The notes under the pieces: model-generated
The model's database searches: none
Seen by the model: only the letters and a program-made list of their open reading frames with translations
What the model was told of the DNA's origin: nothing
Program-made: the position numbers and the translations under genes
NCBI RefSeq assembly: GCF_003755185.1
Contig: NZ_RKIC01000013.1
Span: 186,001 to 250,000 of the forward strand
DNA length: 64,000 bases
Direction of reading: 5' to 3'
Origin: Frigoribacterium sp. PhB24
GTDB lineage: Bacteria; Actinomycetota; Actinomycetes; Actinomycetales; Microbacteriaceae
Shown: in pieces, positions 28,119 to 37,073 of the stretch
How the letters are laid out: each line of letters begins with the position of its first letter
Numbering within the stretch: position 1 is the first letter of the stretch

Positions 28119-29021
28119 CGCCGGAGGCCCGACGACGGTCACAGCGCCGGAGGCGCGGTGCCGGTCGCAGGTCACGTCGCCTCGCGCACCGCACCCCTCG
28201 CAGGCGACCAGTTGCTCTCGGCACTGCACGTCGACGCAGTTCTGCATGCGACTGGTCGCGGTGCCGCAGGTCTCACAGCGGCCGATCACGGCCGCGTGGT
28301 CACTGAACTCGACCGAGCCGCGACCGTCGAAGACGTAGAGCGAACCGTCCCACAGGCCGTCGTCGCCGAAGCGCTCGCCGTACCGCACGACACCCCCGTC
28401 GAGTTGATAGACCCGCGAGAAGCCGCGTGCCGTCATGAGCGACGAGAGCACCTCGCAGCGCACACCACCCGTGCAATAGGTGACGACGGGCTCGTCCTTG
28501 AGGTGGTCGTAGCGGCCGCTGTCGAGTTCGGCCACGAAGTCGCGGGTGGTGGCCACGTCGGGCACGACGGCGCCCCGGAACCGGCCGATGCGTGACTCGT
28601 ATTCGTTGCGCCCGTCGAAGAAGGTGACCTGCTCGCGGTCGACGAGTTCGTGCAGCTCGTCGGGGGAGAGCCGCACGCCCGTGCCCACCACGCCGGACCC
28701 GTCGACCTCGAGCTCGTCGGGGGCGCCGAACGTCACGATCTCGTCGCGCACCCTGACCGACAACCGGGGGAAGTCGCTGCCGGTGCCCTCGCTCCACTTC
28801 ACGTCGAGCTGCGCGAACGCGGGGTGCTGCCGAGTCTTCTTGAGCCAGCGTTTGACGTCGGGCAGGTCGCCACCGAGCGTGCCGTTGACGCCGTGGCGCG
28901 AGACGAGCACGCGGCCCGTCAGGTCGAGCGACTCGGCCAGGTCGCGCTGCCACAGGCGGACGGCGTCGGGATCGGCCAGGGGCGTGAACGCGTAGAAGAG
29001 CACGATCTTCGGGGTGGCCAT
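28116..29021 (-). CDS. trhO: tRNA uridine(34) hydroxylase, rhodanese domain
   Basis: The 301-residue protein has the TrhO N-terminal acylphosphatase-like domain ([25 protein letters not shown]), a rhodanese domain with active Cys in [12 protein letters not shown], and a C-terminal Cys-rich end (CETCG, CEGCG). TrhO forms 5-hydroxyuridine at position 34 of some tRNAs using prephenate-independent oxygen chemistry. TAGACT (revcomp of 29028-29033) is 6 nt before the ATG, a leaderless start. The next gene uses its stop codon as part of a promoter. Confidence 0.92.
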   Translation of the reverse strand: MATPKIVLFYAFTPLADPDAVRLWQRDLAESLDLTGRVLVSRHGVNGTLGGDLPDVKRWLKKTRQHPAFAQLDVKWSEGTGSDFPRLSVRVRDEIVTFGAPDELEVDGSGVVGTGVRLSPDELHELVDREQVTFFDGRNEYESRIGRFRGAVVPDVATTRDFVAELDSGRYDHLKDEPVVTYCTGGVRCEVLSSLMTARGFSRVYQLDGGVVRYGERFGDDGLWDGSLYVFDGRGSVEFSDHAAVIGRCETCGTATSRMQNCVDVQCREQLVACEGCGARGDVTCDRHRASGAVTVVGPPA

Positions 29022-29061
29022 CCACGGAGTCTAGTTTCTCGGGCCACTACTCGACGCACAG

Positions 29062-29080
29062 GGCATGAATGCCTTATGAT
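29062..29080 (+). promoter_or_regulatory. Promoter and palindromic operator of the tandem GntR gene
   Basis: TATGAT (29075-29080) is a near-perfect -10 box. Directly upstream is a 12-bp palindrome GGCAT-GA-ATGCC (29062-29073) within the -10/-35 interval, a fitting place for autorepression. The leader to ATG 29118 is about 30 nt and contains AGAGAGG. Confidence 0.55.
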
Positions 29081-29117
29081 CACGACCGGAATACCTGACA
29101 TCAGCAGAGAGGCGTCG

Positions 29118-30515
29118 ATGCCCGTCCCGTCCCCCACCCGTCCGGCCATCCCTCGCCGTCTGCACAAGGACGCCGTGTTCGACCACCTCGTCGCTGCCAT
29201 CCTCGACGGCACCCTGCAGCCGGGCGAACGCCTCCGCGACGCCGACTGCGAAGCGTGGCTGGGTGTCTCGCGCACGCCGATCCGGGTCGCCGTCGCGAAG
29301 CTCGGACACGTCGGTCTCGTCGACTCGACGACGCATCGGGCGGCCTGTGTGGTCGTCCCGTGCCGTGCGGCCGCCATCGACCTGCTCGGGGCCGCGTGCG
29401 CCCTGCTGTGCGCGGTGGCCACGTCGACGCTCCCCGGGCGGGACGACGAAGAACGCGCCGAGATCGACCGACGACTCGGCGTCCTGGCCGGGGCCTGCGC
29501 CACGGCGTCACGGTCGCCGCGAGCACCCGTCGACGAGATCGTCGACGCGGCTCGGGCGGTATGGACGACACTGACCGCACGCGCCCGGGACGGACTCGCC
29601 GTCCGGTTCGCCGAGCGTGTGGCGCTGCCCCTGCGACATCACTTGCGTGACGTCTCGACGGCCGATCTCGGCATCGTCGCCGACGTGACGGACGAGGTGC
29701 GTCGGTGGTTCGCCCTCGAGCCCGACGGCGAAGGACGTGCGCTCGAGGACGTGCTGGCGCGGGGCCTCCGTCGGCTGGGTCCCGGTGACCCCGTCGGGGT
29801 CGGGTCGACCGTCGGGGTCGGCCGCGGGCCCGTCCCCGGCCGACCCGGCTCGGCCGTCGGGGCGCGGCACGGCACCCAGGCCCCTCTCGTCCGCCGACGT
29901 CTGAGCGACGACGTCCACGACCTCGTCCTCGCGGCGGTCCTCGACGGCACGCTGGCCCCCGACGAACGTCTCGTCGACGACGAGCTCATCGCGTGGCTCG
30001 GGGTGTCGCGTACTCCGATCCGCTCCGCGCTGGAGCGACTCGACGAGGCCGGGCTCGTCGACCTGGCACCGAACCGCCACACGCGGGTGACGCGTCCCCG
30101 GCCGGCCGACGTCGTCGGCGCCCGCGACCTGTACGCGGCGCTCGTGTCGTGGTCGGCCGATCGTGTCGAGGCACCGAGCGCCGGCCGGGGCGACGAGCTC
30201 GTGGCGATGCTCGTGCGGCTCGATCCGATCATGCGGCGTGCCGAGGGGCGGACGTCGACCCTGGCGACCCTCTCGTGCGTCCGTCCACTGTTGCGTCGGC
30301 TCGCGTCCGCCGAGGAGTCGCCGTCGCTCGCGCGCGAGCTCGACCTGCTCGAGCCCCGGCTCGCTCACGGCCTCGTCGCCTGCGGCTTCTCGCTGCCGAG
30401 GGGGGCGTGGCGCTCGTTCTCGTCCGCCGTCACCGCGTCGATCCGAGAGGCGGGCGGGGGGCTCGGGCCGGTCGCCGCCGATTTGGTGCGCTCGCTCAGC
30501 GACTCGCCCGACTGA
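29118..30515 (+). CDS. Regulator with two GntR winged-helix domains in one chain
   Basis: The 465-residue protein is a head-to-tail duplication: winged helix 1 at about residues 16-76 (EAWLGVSRTPIR at 45-56), a first helical effector-like domain, a Gly/Pro/Val-rich linker near 225-255, winged helix 2 at about 262-322 (IAWLGVSRTPIR from 291) and a second, shorter helical domain. GntR proteins normally have one DNA-binding domain and dimerise; this chain could form an intramolecular pair. The start 29118 has AGAGAGG 6 nt upstream; an in-frame ATG at 29076 lies inside the -10 box and is rejected. Codon use is like the neighbours. The ligand and targets are unknown. Confidence 0.85.
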   Translation: MPVPSPTRPAIPRRLHKDAVFDHLVAAILDGTLQPGERLRDADCEAWLGVSRTPIRVAVAKLGHVGLVDSTTHRAACVVVPCRAAAIDLLGAACALLCAVATSTLPGRDDEERAEIDRRLGVLAGACATASRSPRAPVDEIVDAARAVWTTLTARARDGLAVRFAERVALPLRHHLRDVSTADLGIVADVTDEVRRWFALEPDGEGRALEDVLARGLRRLGPGDPVGVGSTVGVGRGPVPGRPGSAVGARHGTQAPLVRRRLSDDVHDLVLAAVLDGTLAPDERLVDDELIAWLGVSRTPIRSALERLDEAGLVDLAPNRHTRVTRPRPADVVGARDLYAALVSWSADRVEAPSAGRGDELVAMLVRLDPIMRRAEGRTSTLATLSCVRPLLRRLASAEESPSLARELDLLEPRLAHGLVACGFSLPRGAWRSFSSAVTASIREAGGGLGPVAADLVRSLSDSPD

Positions 30516-30589
30516 TCGCCTCGAGGTCCTTGCTGCCGACGTGGGTGGGAGTCGGTCATCGGGGCTCCGCATCGTGGTCGTGAGCGGGC

Positions 30590-31327
30590 TCAGTACGCAC
30601 CGGCCGGCTTGAGGACCGCACCGACCGTCTTGACGAGCAGCCGCCCGTCGGTCGCCGGGGTCCACGAGTGGACGTAATGCAGGTCGAGGTCGAGCCCGGC
30701 GCCCCAGTCGAGGTCGGAGCGTCCGCCGACCTGCCACGGGCCGGTCAGCCCCGGCAGCACCCGCAGCCGCTCGTGGGCGCGGCCGCAGTACTGCGCGACC
30801 TCGTTCGGGAGGGCCGGGCGCGGCCCGACCAGGCTCATCTCGCCCCGCAGGACGTTGACCAGTTGTGGCAGCTCGTCGAGCGAGTGCCTGCGGAGCACGC
30901 GACCGACCCGGGTCACCCGAGGGTCGACGCGGAGCTTGAAGAGCGGCCCGTCGGCATCGTTCGCCTCGGGGAGGATCGTGGCCTCGCGACCGCGGTCGTG
31001 CATCGACCGGAACTTGAGCATCTCGAAGGTCCGGCCGTCGAGACCGCAGCGCACCTGGCGGTAGAGGACCGGGCCCGGGCTGTCGAGTCGGACGGCCAGG
31101 GCGACCAGGACGAGGGCGGGAGCAAGGACGGTCAGGGCGGTGAGGGCGCCGACGACGTCGATCGCCCGCTTCGTGCGACGGGCGGCGACCCGTCGGACCG
31201 GGGGAACCAGCGAGGTGACGCCCGGACCGTGGGTGTCGCGCCCGTGGTGGCGGTTCGGTCTGCCGCGCCCGGAGGAGGGGCTCCACGTGCTCGCGGGTGC
31301 GGACACGGGTCTCGTGGTGATCGTCAT
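30590..31327 (-). CDS. Bacterial sugar transferase (polyprenyl-phosphate glycosyl-1-phosphate transferase)
   Basis: The 245-residue protein carries PF02397 hallmarks: basic KRAIDVVGA before a membrane helix, FEMLKFRSMHD, the DELPQLVNVLRGEMSLVGPRP block and GLTGPWQVGGRSDL. Such enzymes load the first sugar phosphate onto undecaprenyl phosphate for exopolysaccharide synthesis. The long N-terminus (about 50 residues) is basic and disordered; the multi-pass N-terminal part of WbaP/CpsE is missing, so this is the short form. No other polysaccharide genes are near, which makes it an orphan. The upstream spacer is AT-rich (GATATTTTCATGAT on the minus strand) and probably holds the promoter. Confidence 0.9.
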   Translation of the reverse strand: MTITTRPVSAPASTWSPSSGRGRPNRHHGRDTHGPGVTSLVPPVRRVAARRTKRAIDVVGALTALTVLAPALVLVALAVRLDSPGPVLYRQVRCGLDGRTFEMLKFRSMHDRGREATILPEANDADGPLFKLRVDPRVTRVGRVLRRHSLDELPQLVNVLRGEMSLVGPRPALPNEVAQYCGRAHERLRVLPGLTGPWQVGGRSDLDWGAGLDLDLHYVHSWTPATDGRLLVKTVGAVLKPAGAY

Positions 31328-31444
31328 CGGTGTGCTCGGCGTCTTTCGTCTCGTCCACGGTCGGCCAAGGGGCGATCATGAAAATATCACATCGAAATGA
31401 GCCATGACGGTAAAGCTGTCGGCGGTAGCGTCTACCATCGCGAC

Positions 31445-32407
31445 ATGGACCAGCTCGAGGACGCCGGCGCCGCTGCTGAGGGGGGCGCCCGCCACCTCGG
31501 CACCGTCTACTCGTCGGTGCACCCGGTCGACGTCCGGGCCACGCTGCGGCCCCTGAGCCGCGGCTCCGGCGATCCCTCGTTCCGTGTCGTCGGCGACCGG
31601 ATCTGGCTCGCCCTGCGCACGCCGGCGGGCGAGGCGACGCTGTGCGTGTCGGCGAGCCGCGCCTCCTCGTCCGTCCGCGCGGACGCGTGGGGGCCGGGTG
31701 CGGACTGGGCGATCGAGCACGTGCCCGAACTGCTCGGTCGGGGCGACGACTGGTCGGGGCTCGACGTCACGGCGAACGCGTTCCTCGCCGACGCCCACCG
31801 GCGTCAACCGGGGCTACGCCTCACCCGCACCAACCTCGTGCTGCAGGCCGTCGTCCCGGCGATCCTCGAGCAGAAGGTGACGAGCGTCGAGGCCTGGCGC
31901 GCGTGGCGGCAGCTCGTGCGTCGTCACGGCACGCCGGCGCCCGGTCCGGCACCCGAGGGGCTCGTCGTGCCGCCCGACGCCCAGGGCTGGCGTCGCGTCC
32001 CGAGCTGGGAGTGGCACCGGGCGGGCGTCGGGCCGCAGCGGTCGGCGACCGTCATGCGGGTCTGTGCCGTGGCGCCGGCTCTCGAGCGCACCCTGTCCGT
32101 CGGTCGCGGCGGCGACGAGGTGGCGCGGCGTCTGCGATCGATCCCCGGTGTGGGCGTCTGGACCGCCGCAGAGACGACCCAACGGGCGCACGGCGACCCC
32201 GACAGTCCCAGCGTGGGTGACTACCACCTGCCCGCCGTCGTCGGGTGGGCGCTCGTCGGCCGGCCCGTCGACGACGACGGCATGCTCGAACTGCTCGAGC
32301 CGTGGCGTGGCCATCGCGAACGCGTCATGCGGCTGATCACCGGAAGCGGGTTCTCGAAGCCGAGGTTCGGCCCGCGCATGACCATCCAGGACCACCGCTT
32401 CCACTGA
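31445..32407 (+). CDS. DNA-3-methyladenine glycosylase, AlkA-type HhH-GPD
   Basis: The 320-residue protein has the HhH-GPD core: AILEQKV near the centre, a helix-hairpin-helix with IPGVGVWTA and the catalytic Asp in SVGDYHLP. The family removes alkylated bases from DNA by flipping and hydrolysis. ATG 31445 is chosen because TACCAT (31433-31438) lies 6 nt upstream, a leaderless start; the longer frame upstream lacks support. It is convergent with the MarR gene. Confidence 0.88.
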   Translation: MDQLEDAGAAAEGGARHLGTVYSSVHPVDVRATLRPLSRGSGDPSFRVVGDRIWLALRTPAGEATLCVSASRASSSVRADAWGPGADWAIEHVPELLGRGDDWSGLDVTANAFLADAHRRQPGLRLTRTNLVLQAVVPAILEQKVTSVEAWRAWRQLVRRHGTPAPGPAPEGLVVPPDAQGWRRVPSWEWHRAGVGPQRSATVMRVCAVAPALERTLSVGRGGDEVARRLRSIPGVGVWTAAETTQRAHGDPDSPSVGDYHLPAVVGWALVGRPVDDDGMLELLEPWRGHRERVMRLITGSGFSKPRFGPRMTIQDHRFH

Positions 32408-32461
32408 GGTGTCCGCCGATCGGGTTCTCCCGTCCGCCCCGGCTCGACGAGGAGGCGCGGG

Positions 32462-32932
32462 TCAGCTGTGGACGTCGGGTGACGCGTCCGTGCCGATCGC
32501 CTCGAGCACGCGACCCGAGAAGGCCTGGACGACCTCGGCGTCCGCGCCGAGGACGTCGGCGAAGTACTTCTTGATCGCGGCCGTGTGCCCGCGGGTCGCG
32601 GCGAGCATGGCCCGACGTCCGTCCGGGGTCAGCTCGACCCAGGTACCGCGTGCGTCCGACGCGCACTCGGTGCGACGGACCAACCCCCGACGCTCCATGC
32701 GGGTGACCTGGTGGCTGACCCGGCTCTTCTCCCAGCCAATCTGCTCGGCGATGTCGCGGACGCGCGAGCGTCGGTCGCTGCTCCGGCCCAGGCCGACGAG
32801 GATCTCGTACTCGGGGGCGGAGACGCCCGAGTCGCTCTGCAGGCGGAGCTCGAGGGCACGGTCGAGGCGACGTCTCATGACGTAGAAGGAGTCCCAGACG
32901 ACCCACTCCTCGTCGGTGAGTTCGTCGGCCAT
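32462..32932 (-). CDS. MarR-family transcriptional regulator
   Basis: The 156-residue protein shows the MarR winged helix with SAPEYEILVGLG, VRDIAEQIGWEKSRVSHQVT (recognition helix) and RRGLVRRTECASDARGTWVE, which includes the wing. It should bind DNA as a dimer. ATG 32932 lies 6 nt after TACACT (revcomp of 32939-32944), so the mRNA is leaderless. It is divergent from the PutA-like gene, with only 41 bp between the two starts, so it very likely regulates both. A copy of GGAGGCGCG lies at its 3' end. Confidence 0.9.
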   Translation of the reverse strand: MADELTDEEWVVWDSFYVMRRRLDRALELRLQSDSGVSAPEYEILVGLGRSSDRRSRVRDIAEQIGWEKSRVSHQVTRMERRGLVRRTECASDARGTWVELTPDGRRAMLAATRGHTAAIKKYFADVLGADAEVVQAFSGRVLEAIGTDASPDVHS

Positions 32933-32938
32933 TCGCCC

Positions 32939-32967
32939 AGTGTAGGGACGGTGGCGCAGCATATCCT
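32939..32967. promoter_or_regulatory. Divergent leaderless promoters (marR / PutA-like gene)
   Basis: Minus strand TACACT (32939-32944) lies 6 nt before the MarR ATG; plus strand TATCCT (32962-32967) lies 6 nt before ATG 32974. One MarR dimer bound in the 17-bp space between the boxes could block both. No clean palindrome was seen there. Confidence 0.6.
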
Positions 32968-32973
32968 CGACCC

Positions 32974-35900
32974 ATGTCCGATGTGCACGCCGACGAAGTC
33001 ACGCAGCAGACCATCGAGACAGCCCGCCGCTGGTGGGATGCCGCGCGTGCCGCCCCGGTGCAGGGTCCGGCCGCTCGTCTGGCCGAGGTGCTGCGCGACC
33101 CCCGAGGGCTCGAGTTCGCCCGTGACTTCGCCGATCGCGTCGTCCGGCCCGAAGACGACAGGGCGGCGGCGTCCGCGCTCGACGCGCTCAGCCGACGGAC
33201 GCCGGCCCTGCTGCCCTGGCACCTCCGGGCGGCGATCTCGTTCGGCGGGGGCTTCGGCCCGCTCGCACCCAAGCCGATCATGCCGGTCGCCAGGCGGACG
33301 CTACGGCACATGGTCGGGCACCTGCTCGTCGACGCTCCACCCGAGAAGCTCGCGCAGGCCCTCACGGGTCTCCGCGGCGACGGCATCCGGCTCGACCTGA
33401 CGGCCTGGGGGCCGACGGTGTCGGGTCCGACACGGGCCGAGCGGCGAGTCGCCGCGGTCCGGGCGCTGATCGAGCGGCCCGATGTCGAGCGCGTCACGAC
33501 CACCGTGCGCGAGCTCGTCGGCCCGACCTCGCCGTGGGCCTTCGACGAGACGAGCGATCTGGCCGTGTCGCGGCTCGGGCCCCTGTTCGAGCTCGCGGCG
33601 TCGTCGGGCACCCTCCTCACCCTCGGCGTCGACCGGCACGCCGACGTCGACCTCACGATCGACGTCTTCACGCGACTGCTCGACCGGCCCGGGCTCGAGT
33701 CGGCCACGGCGGGCATCGTCGTCCAGTCGTACGTCCCCGAGGCGCTCGACTCGCTGCGACTGCTCACCGACTGGGCCCGGGCCCGGGTCGACCGGGGCGG
33801 CGCTCCGATATCGGTCAGGCTGGTGAAGGGCGGGTCGCGTCGTGACGAGATCGTCGACGCACGGCTCCACGACTGGCCAGTCGTCACGTTCGAGGCGAAG
33901 CACGAGACCGACGCGAGCCACCTCCGGTTGGTCGACTTCGCCCTGCGGCCCGAGAACGCCGCGGTCGTCCGGGTCGGATTCGCGGGGCACGACGTCTTCG
34001 ACCTGGCCCGAGCCGTCACGGTCGCCCGCCGACACGGCACCGACCACCTGCTCGACGTCGAGATGTGGCTGGGGTCGGCGCCCGGTCTGGCCGAGGTCGT
34101 CCGCTCCGAGCTCGGTTCCCTCGTCCTCCAGGTGCCGGTGATCGACCCCGGCGAGTTCGACTCCGCCGTGCGACACCTGGTGGGCCGGCTCGACGCGCTC
34201 GCCGACCCCGAAGGGTTCCTCTCCAGCACCCTCGACGTCGACCACGAGGCGGCCTTCGCCCGAGAGGCCCGCCGACACGACCGAGCCGTCGCGACCGTGG
34301 GCGAGCTGCCCTCCGCGCCTCGCCGTCGACGAGACCGGTCGGGCCCGCTCGACGAGGGCCCCGACCACGTCGTCGACTTCGTGGCCGAAGCCGACACCGA
34401 TCCCTCACTCGACGGCAACCGGAGGTGGGCTCGGGGTGTGCTCGGGCGCGCCCGACGGTCGGTCGCGGGCGTCGAGACCGCCGACGCGGCACCCTCCCTC
34501 GGGGCCGGCGCACTCGAGGACGGAGCCCTCGAGGCGATGTTGACCCGCGCCTCCGCTGCAGGGGTGGCGTGGGCCGGGCAAGATCCCGAGACCCGTGCCG
34601 AACTGCTCGACCTCGCGGGTCGCGAGCTCGCCCTGCGGCGCTCGCGACTCGTCGAGGTGTCGATCAGCGAGTACCGCTCGACCCTGTCCGAGGCCGACCA
34701 CGAGGTCGGTGCGGCCGTCGACTCGGCGCACCGGCTGGCGGCCCTGACCCGAGACCTCGCGACCGTCGAGACGGCCGAACACCGGCCCGCGCGACTCACG
34801 GTCGTCGTGCCCGACCTCGTCACTCCCGTCGCCAGCACGGTCGAGGGGGTGCTCGCGGCATTCGGCGCCGGCAGCGCGGTCCTCGTCCACCTGCCGCGCA
34901 GTCGGCGGCGGGCGGTCGCCGTCGTCGCAGAGGCACTCTGGGCGGTCGGCGTGCCCGAATCGCTCCTGGCCCTGGTCGTCGCCGACGACCCCGACCACGA
35001 ACGGGCCCTGCTGACGCACCCCAGGGTCGACCGGGTCGTCGCCCACGGCTCGATCGAGACGGTCGTCGGCCTCCGTGACGTGCGCCCCGACCTCGACCTC
35101 GCCGTGCGTACCCCCGGGGTCACCTCGCTCGTCGTCACCCCCTCGGCCGATCTCGAGCTCGCGGCCGCGGACGTCGTGGCGAGCGTCGTCGACCACGCCG
35201 GCCGGGGTCACGGCGCCCTCGACCTCGTGCTGGCCGTCGGCTCCGTCGGTCACGGTGAGACGTTCCGGCGCCTGCTGCGCGAAGCCTTCGACGCGGTCGT
35301 CGTCGGCCCGGCCGACGCCGTCACCACCGTGATGGGGCCGCTCGACGGGCCTCCGACCGGGTCCGAGCTCGACGTCCTGACCGTGCTGGGTCCCGGCGAG
35401 TCCTGGCTGGTCGAGCCACGCCCCCTCGACGAGACCGGGGCCCTCTGCTCGCCGGGCGTGCGCGACGGCGTCGACCCGCGGGGTGCCTTCGCCTCCGGTC
35501 CGCACGCGGTTCCCGTCGTCGGCCTCGTCGTCGTCGAGACCCTCGCCGACGCCGTCGCGGTGCAGAACGCAGAGAGCGGTGGTGACGTCGCCGGGCTGCA
35601 CTCCCTCGACGTCGACGAGATCGACGAGTGGCTGCACACCGTGCGGGCGGGCGACCTCGTCGTCGGTGGGCCGACGACCGGGGCGCGCGTGCGGCGAAGG
35701 CCCACCGGCGGGTGGGGACGACGGGCCGTCGGCCGTGGCCTCAAACCCGGCGGGCCGAACGCGCTGGTCGGGCAGGGGGCCTGGCGCCACCGGCCCCACG
35801 ACCCGCGCCCCTCCCTGCGTCTGCACGACGTGTCCGAGGGGGTCACCCGCCTGGTCGACGCGGCCCGACCGACCCTCTCGTTCGAGCAGTTCGACTCGCT

Positions 35901-36579
35901 GCGCACGGCGGTCGAGAGCGATCAGCGCGCCTGGCAGTCCGAGTTCGGCCTGGCCCGGGACGTCACCGCCCTCGTGGTCGAACGCAACGTGCTGCGCTAC
36001 CGCCCGCACCCGGTCACGATCCGGCTCTCCTCGGGGGCCGACCCGGCGGCGCTCGTCCGACTCGTCGCCGCCGGCGCACGGGCCGGGTCGACCCTGACCG
36101 TCAGCTCGGCCGTCCCGTTGCCGGCCGGTCTCGTGAACCTGTGGCGCGCCTCCTCGTCCCCGGTGCGTGTGCGCGACGTCGTCGTCGAGAGCGACGAGGC
36201 CTTCGTCGCACGGGCCGCCGCGGGGGTGCTGCAGCGTGACACGACCGAGGCGGAGGGTCCGGACGTGCTCGACCTGCTCGCCGAGGCGGCCGGGGGCGCG
36301 CGCGCGTCCGACGACGCCGGACGGGTCGACGACTCGAGACCCGACCCGTCGCCCGAGGCCGTCGGCGCCTACCGCGGCCTGCGGGTCCGACTCATCGGCG
36401 GAGATCCCGCGGCCCTGGCCCGGGCGGTGCAGGGCAGCCCCGACGTGACGATCGTCGCGGGCGAGGTGACCGAAGAGGGGCGCGTCGAACTGTTGACGTT
36501 CGTGCGCGAGCAGTCGGTCTCGCTGACGGCGCACCGGTACGGTCGCCTCGACCCGGCACTGGCCGACCTGCGGCTCTGA
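32974..36579 (+). CDS. PutA-like bifunctional proline dehydrogenase / P5C dehydrogenase homologue with degenerate active sites
   Basis: The 1201-residue chain follows the actinobacterial PutA layout: helical N-terminus, proline dehydrogenase barrel (about 60-445), aldehyde dehydrogenase (about 520-960) and C-terminal region. Fold landmarks persist (DLTIDVFTRLLDRP, VRLVKGG at 281-287, GPTTGARV, GWGRRAVGRGLKPGGPN), but key residues differ from the family pattern. The YLVRR segment that binds the proline carboxylate reads HLVGR (Gly404). The P5CDH Cys motif (AG-Q-R/K-C-S) reads AGRGHG with His746. The ETSGKN/ETGGKN loop reads RTPGVT (Arg712), and the ECFGP Glu is lost. The frame is intact and codon use normal, so it is probably a selected, non-enzymatic or altered protein. 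Divergent MarR gene; leaderless start. Confidence 0.85.
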   Translation: MSDVHADEVTQQTIETARRWWDAARAAPVQGPAARLAEVLRDPRGLEFARDFADRVVRPEDDRAAASALDALSRRTPALLPWHLRAAISFGGGFGPLAPKPIMPVARRTLRHMVGHLLVDAPPEKLAQALTGLRGDGIRLDLTAWGPTVSGPTRAERRVAAVRALIERPDVERVTTTVRELVGPTSPWAFDETSDLAVSRLGPLFELAASSGTLLTLGVDRHADVDLTIDVFTRLLDRPGLESATAGIVVQSYVPEALDSLRLLTDWARARVDRGGAPISVRLVKGGSRRDEIVDARLHDWPVVTFEAKHETDASHLRLVDFALRPENAAVVRVGFAGHDVFDLARAVTVARRHGTDHLLDVEMWLGSAPGLAEVVRSELGSLVLQVPVIDPGEFDSAVRHLVGRLDALADPEGFLSSTLDVDHEAAFAREARRHDRAVATVGELPSAPRRRRDRSGPLDEGPDHVVDFVAEADTDPSLDGNRRWARGVLGRARRSVAGVETADAAPSLGAGALEDGALEAMLTRASAAGVAWAGQDPETRAELLDLAGRELALRRSRLVEVSISEYRSTLSEADHEVGAAVDSAHRLAALTRDLATVETAEHRPARLTVVVPDLVTPVASTVEGVLAAFGAGSAVLVHLPRSRRRAVAVVAEALWAVGVPESLLALVVADDPDHERALLTHPRVDRVVAHGSIETVVGLRDVRPDLDLAVRTPGVTSLVVTPSADLELAAADVVASVVDHAGRGHGALDLVLAVGSVGHGETFRRLLREAFDAVVVGPADAVTTVMGPLDGPPTGSELDVLTVLGPGESWLVEPRPLDETGALCSPGVRDGVDPRGAFASGPHAVPVVGLVVVETLADAVAVQNAESGGDVAGLHSLDVDEIDEWLHTVRAGDLVVGGPTTGARVRRRPTGGWGRRAVGRGLKPGGPNALVGQGAWRHRPHDPRPSLRLHDVSEGVTRLVDAARPTLSFEQFDSLRTAVESDQRAWQSEFGLARDVTALVVERNVLRYRPHPVTIRLSSGADPAALVRLVAAGARAGSTLTVSSAVPLPAGLVNLWRASSSPVRVRDVVVESDEAFVARAAAGVLQRDTTEAEGPDVLDLLAEAAGGARASDDAGRVDDSRPDPSPEAVGAYRGLRVRLIGGDPAALARAVQGSPDVTIVAGEVTEEGRVELLTFVREQSVSLTAHRYGRLDPALADLRL

Positions 36580-36618
36580 CCGCCCTGCGGCTCTGACCGC
36601 CCTGCGGCTCTGACCGCG
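36568..36618 (+). repeat. Three tandem 17-bp repeats across the stop codon of the PutA-like gene
   Basis: The unit CTGCGGCTCTGACCGCC occurs at 36568-36584, 36585-36601 and 36602-36618 (last copy ends in G). The first copy contains the natural stop TGA (36577-36579). As 17 is not a multiple of three, each copy puts TGA in a new frame. It looks like a slippage-prone minisatellite. Confidence 0.85.
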
Positions 36619-36629
36619 CAGGGGTGCCG

Positions 36630-37067
36630 TCAGGCCGAGCGCCGGCTGATCAGCTTCGACAGGACGATGGCGCTGCGGGTGTGGTCGACGTTCGGGGCGT
36701 TGCGCACGCGTTCGAGCGCCTCTTCGAGCGAGGGGATGTCGCGGCTGCGCATGTGGACGATGGCGTCGGCGCTGCCGGTCACCGTGCCGGCGTCGACGAC
36801 CTCGGGCACCGTGCCGAGGATTCGTTGCAGTTCTTGGGGTGAGACGGTGCCGCGGCAGAACAGCTCGACGTAGGCCTCGGTGCCGAGCCCGTCGACGGCC
36901 GGGTCGACCTGCACCGTGAACCCCTTGATGACCCCGTCCGCCACGAGACGGTCGACGCGGCGCTTCACCGCCGAGGCGCTGAGCCCGACCGAGGCGCCGA
37001 TGTCGCCGTACCCGGCGCGGGCGTTCTGCCGCAGGAGGTCGATGATGCCGTAGTCGAGATTGTCCAC
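36630..37067 (-). CDS. Lrp/AsnC-family transcriptional regulator
   Basis: The 145-residue protein has the Lrp N-terminal HTH (LDYGIIDLLRQNARAGYGDI, then GLSASAVKRRVDRL) and the C-terminal RAM/ligand domain with VTGSADAIVHMRSRD. Such proteins form octamers and sense amino acids. GTG 37065-37067 is 6 nt after TAAGGT (revcomp of 37074-37079). It is divergent from dimethylargininase with two matching inverted repeats between them, so it probably controls that gene and itself in response to an arginine-related amino acid. Confidence 0.92.
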   Translation of the reverse strand: MDNLDYGIIDLLRQNARAGYGDIGASVGLSASAVKRRVDRLVADGVIKGFTVQVDPAVDGLGTEAYVELFCRGTVSPQELQRILGTVPEVVDAGTVTGSADAIVHMRSRDIPSLEEALERVRNAPNVDHTRSAIVLSKLISRRSA

Positions 37068-37073
37068 GGCCTG

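Noticed and set aside
29041-29100. In-frame ATG 29076 as start of the tandem GntR protein
   Set aside because: It overlaps the TATGAT -10 box; ATG 29118 has AGAGAGG at the right distance.
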